Under the pieces are notes generated by a model. The model searched no databases. It was not told the origin of the DNA and was given only the letters and a program-made list of their open reading frames with translations. From JBAYJY01 sp041664945 (GTDB taxonomy: Bacteria; UBP15; UBA6099): a stretch of DNA of 5,754 nucleotides. The DNA lies in assembly GCA_041664945.1 (NCBI GenBank), contig JBAYJY010000240.1, positions 1 to 5,754 of the forward strand, in the 5' to 3' direction. The translations under genes and the position numbers were made by a program. This document shows, piece by piece, positions 5,653 through 5,754 of the stretch (positions are counted from its first letter, which is position 1; each line of letters starts with the position of its first letter).

Positions 5653-5754
5653 TTACTTTTTGGGAAGCGCGACAGTAAACCGGACGAAATCTTTTTCGGA
5701 AGTGACGATATTGAAGCGGCCGTTGAGGAGCCCCGCGATGGCGCGGCAGATGGA
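5653..5754 (-). CDS. C-terminal end of a histidine-kinase-type ATPase (partial)
   Basis: Only the last 33 residues and the TAA (5653-5655) are in the window; the gene continues past the right edge. The tail runs from 'SICRAIAGLLNGRF' through 'NIVTSEKDFVRFTVALPKK'. This matches the end of the HATPase_c fold of sensor histidine kinases: the helix after the G2 box ('GLGLSIC+.I...'), a strand with a small-residue turn, then the final strand ending in '[FV]T[VL].LP'. The usual 'G.GT' turn before the last strand is replaced by 'KDFV', which some kinases tolerate. The dimerisation domain, phospho-acceptor histidine and any sensor are outside the window. The gene is upstream of and co-directional with the PHP/membrane gene, 286 bases away. 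A CheA-, NtrB- or anti-sigma-type ATPase cannot be ruled out. Confidence 0.65.
   Translation of the reverse strand, partial: SICRAIAGLLNGRFNIVTSEKDFVRFTVALPKK

Noticed and set aside
1..5754. CRISPR array, tRNA, rRNA, transposase or known riboswitch
   Set aside because: I read both strands for regular spaced repeats, tRNA-like cloverleaf signatures, conserved rRNA segments and transposase motifs and saw none; the repeats found are short, palindromic and not regularly spaced with unique spacers.

Overview
The window is bacterial DNA (no introns, short intergenic gaps). No marker gene allows a firm taxonomic call. The intergenic DNA carries short hairpin-forming and AATATCGAAT-type repeats of the sort common in uncultured environmental bacteria (Desulfobacterota, Planctomycetota, Omnitrophota and similar lineages). 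This hints at such an organism but does not prove it.

Layout. Positions 1-275 hold no convincing gene: there is a GC-rich hairpin repeat at the left edge and a weak promoter candidate just ahead of the first gene. Positions 276-2075 (+) encode a 599-residue membrane protein. Its N-terminal half is a multi-spanning, Yip1-like hydrophobic domain and its C-terminal half looks like an NHL-type beta-propeller. This gene is strikingly AT-rich compared with the rest of the window. Positions 2076-2342 are a repeat island between two convergent genes, with at least four palindromic or direct-repeat structures in 267 bases. Positions 2343-5366 (-) encode a protein of about 1007 residues. It has a PHP-type metallophosphoesterase-like domain, with a degenerate second motif and a long insertion, joined to a C-terminal multi-spanning membrane domain. 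Positions 5367-5652 are a leader/intergenic region with an AT-rich promoter candidate and a strong hairpin followed by five Ts. Positions 5653-5754 (-) are the last 33 codons of a gene whose tail looks like the end of a histidine-kinase ATPase domain.

How the parts may work together. The kinase fragment and the PHP/membrane gene lie head-to-tail on the minus strand with 286 bases between them. They could be one transcription unit or two, and the promoter candidate and hairpin in the gap favour separate control. The PHP/membrane fusion is the most unusual item: a probable cytosolic phosphoesterase-like module tethered to the membrane, with one canonical metal-ligand motif replaced. The AT-rich propeller gene is convergent to it, separated by repeats, and looks like a later arrival. 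I see no functional link between these two genes.
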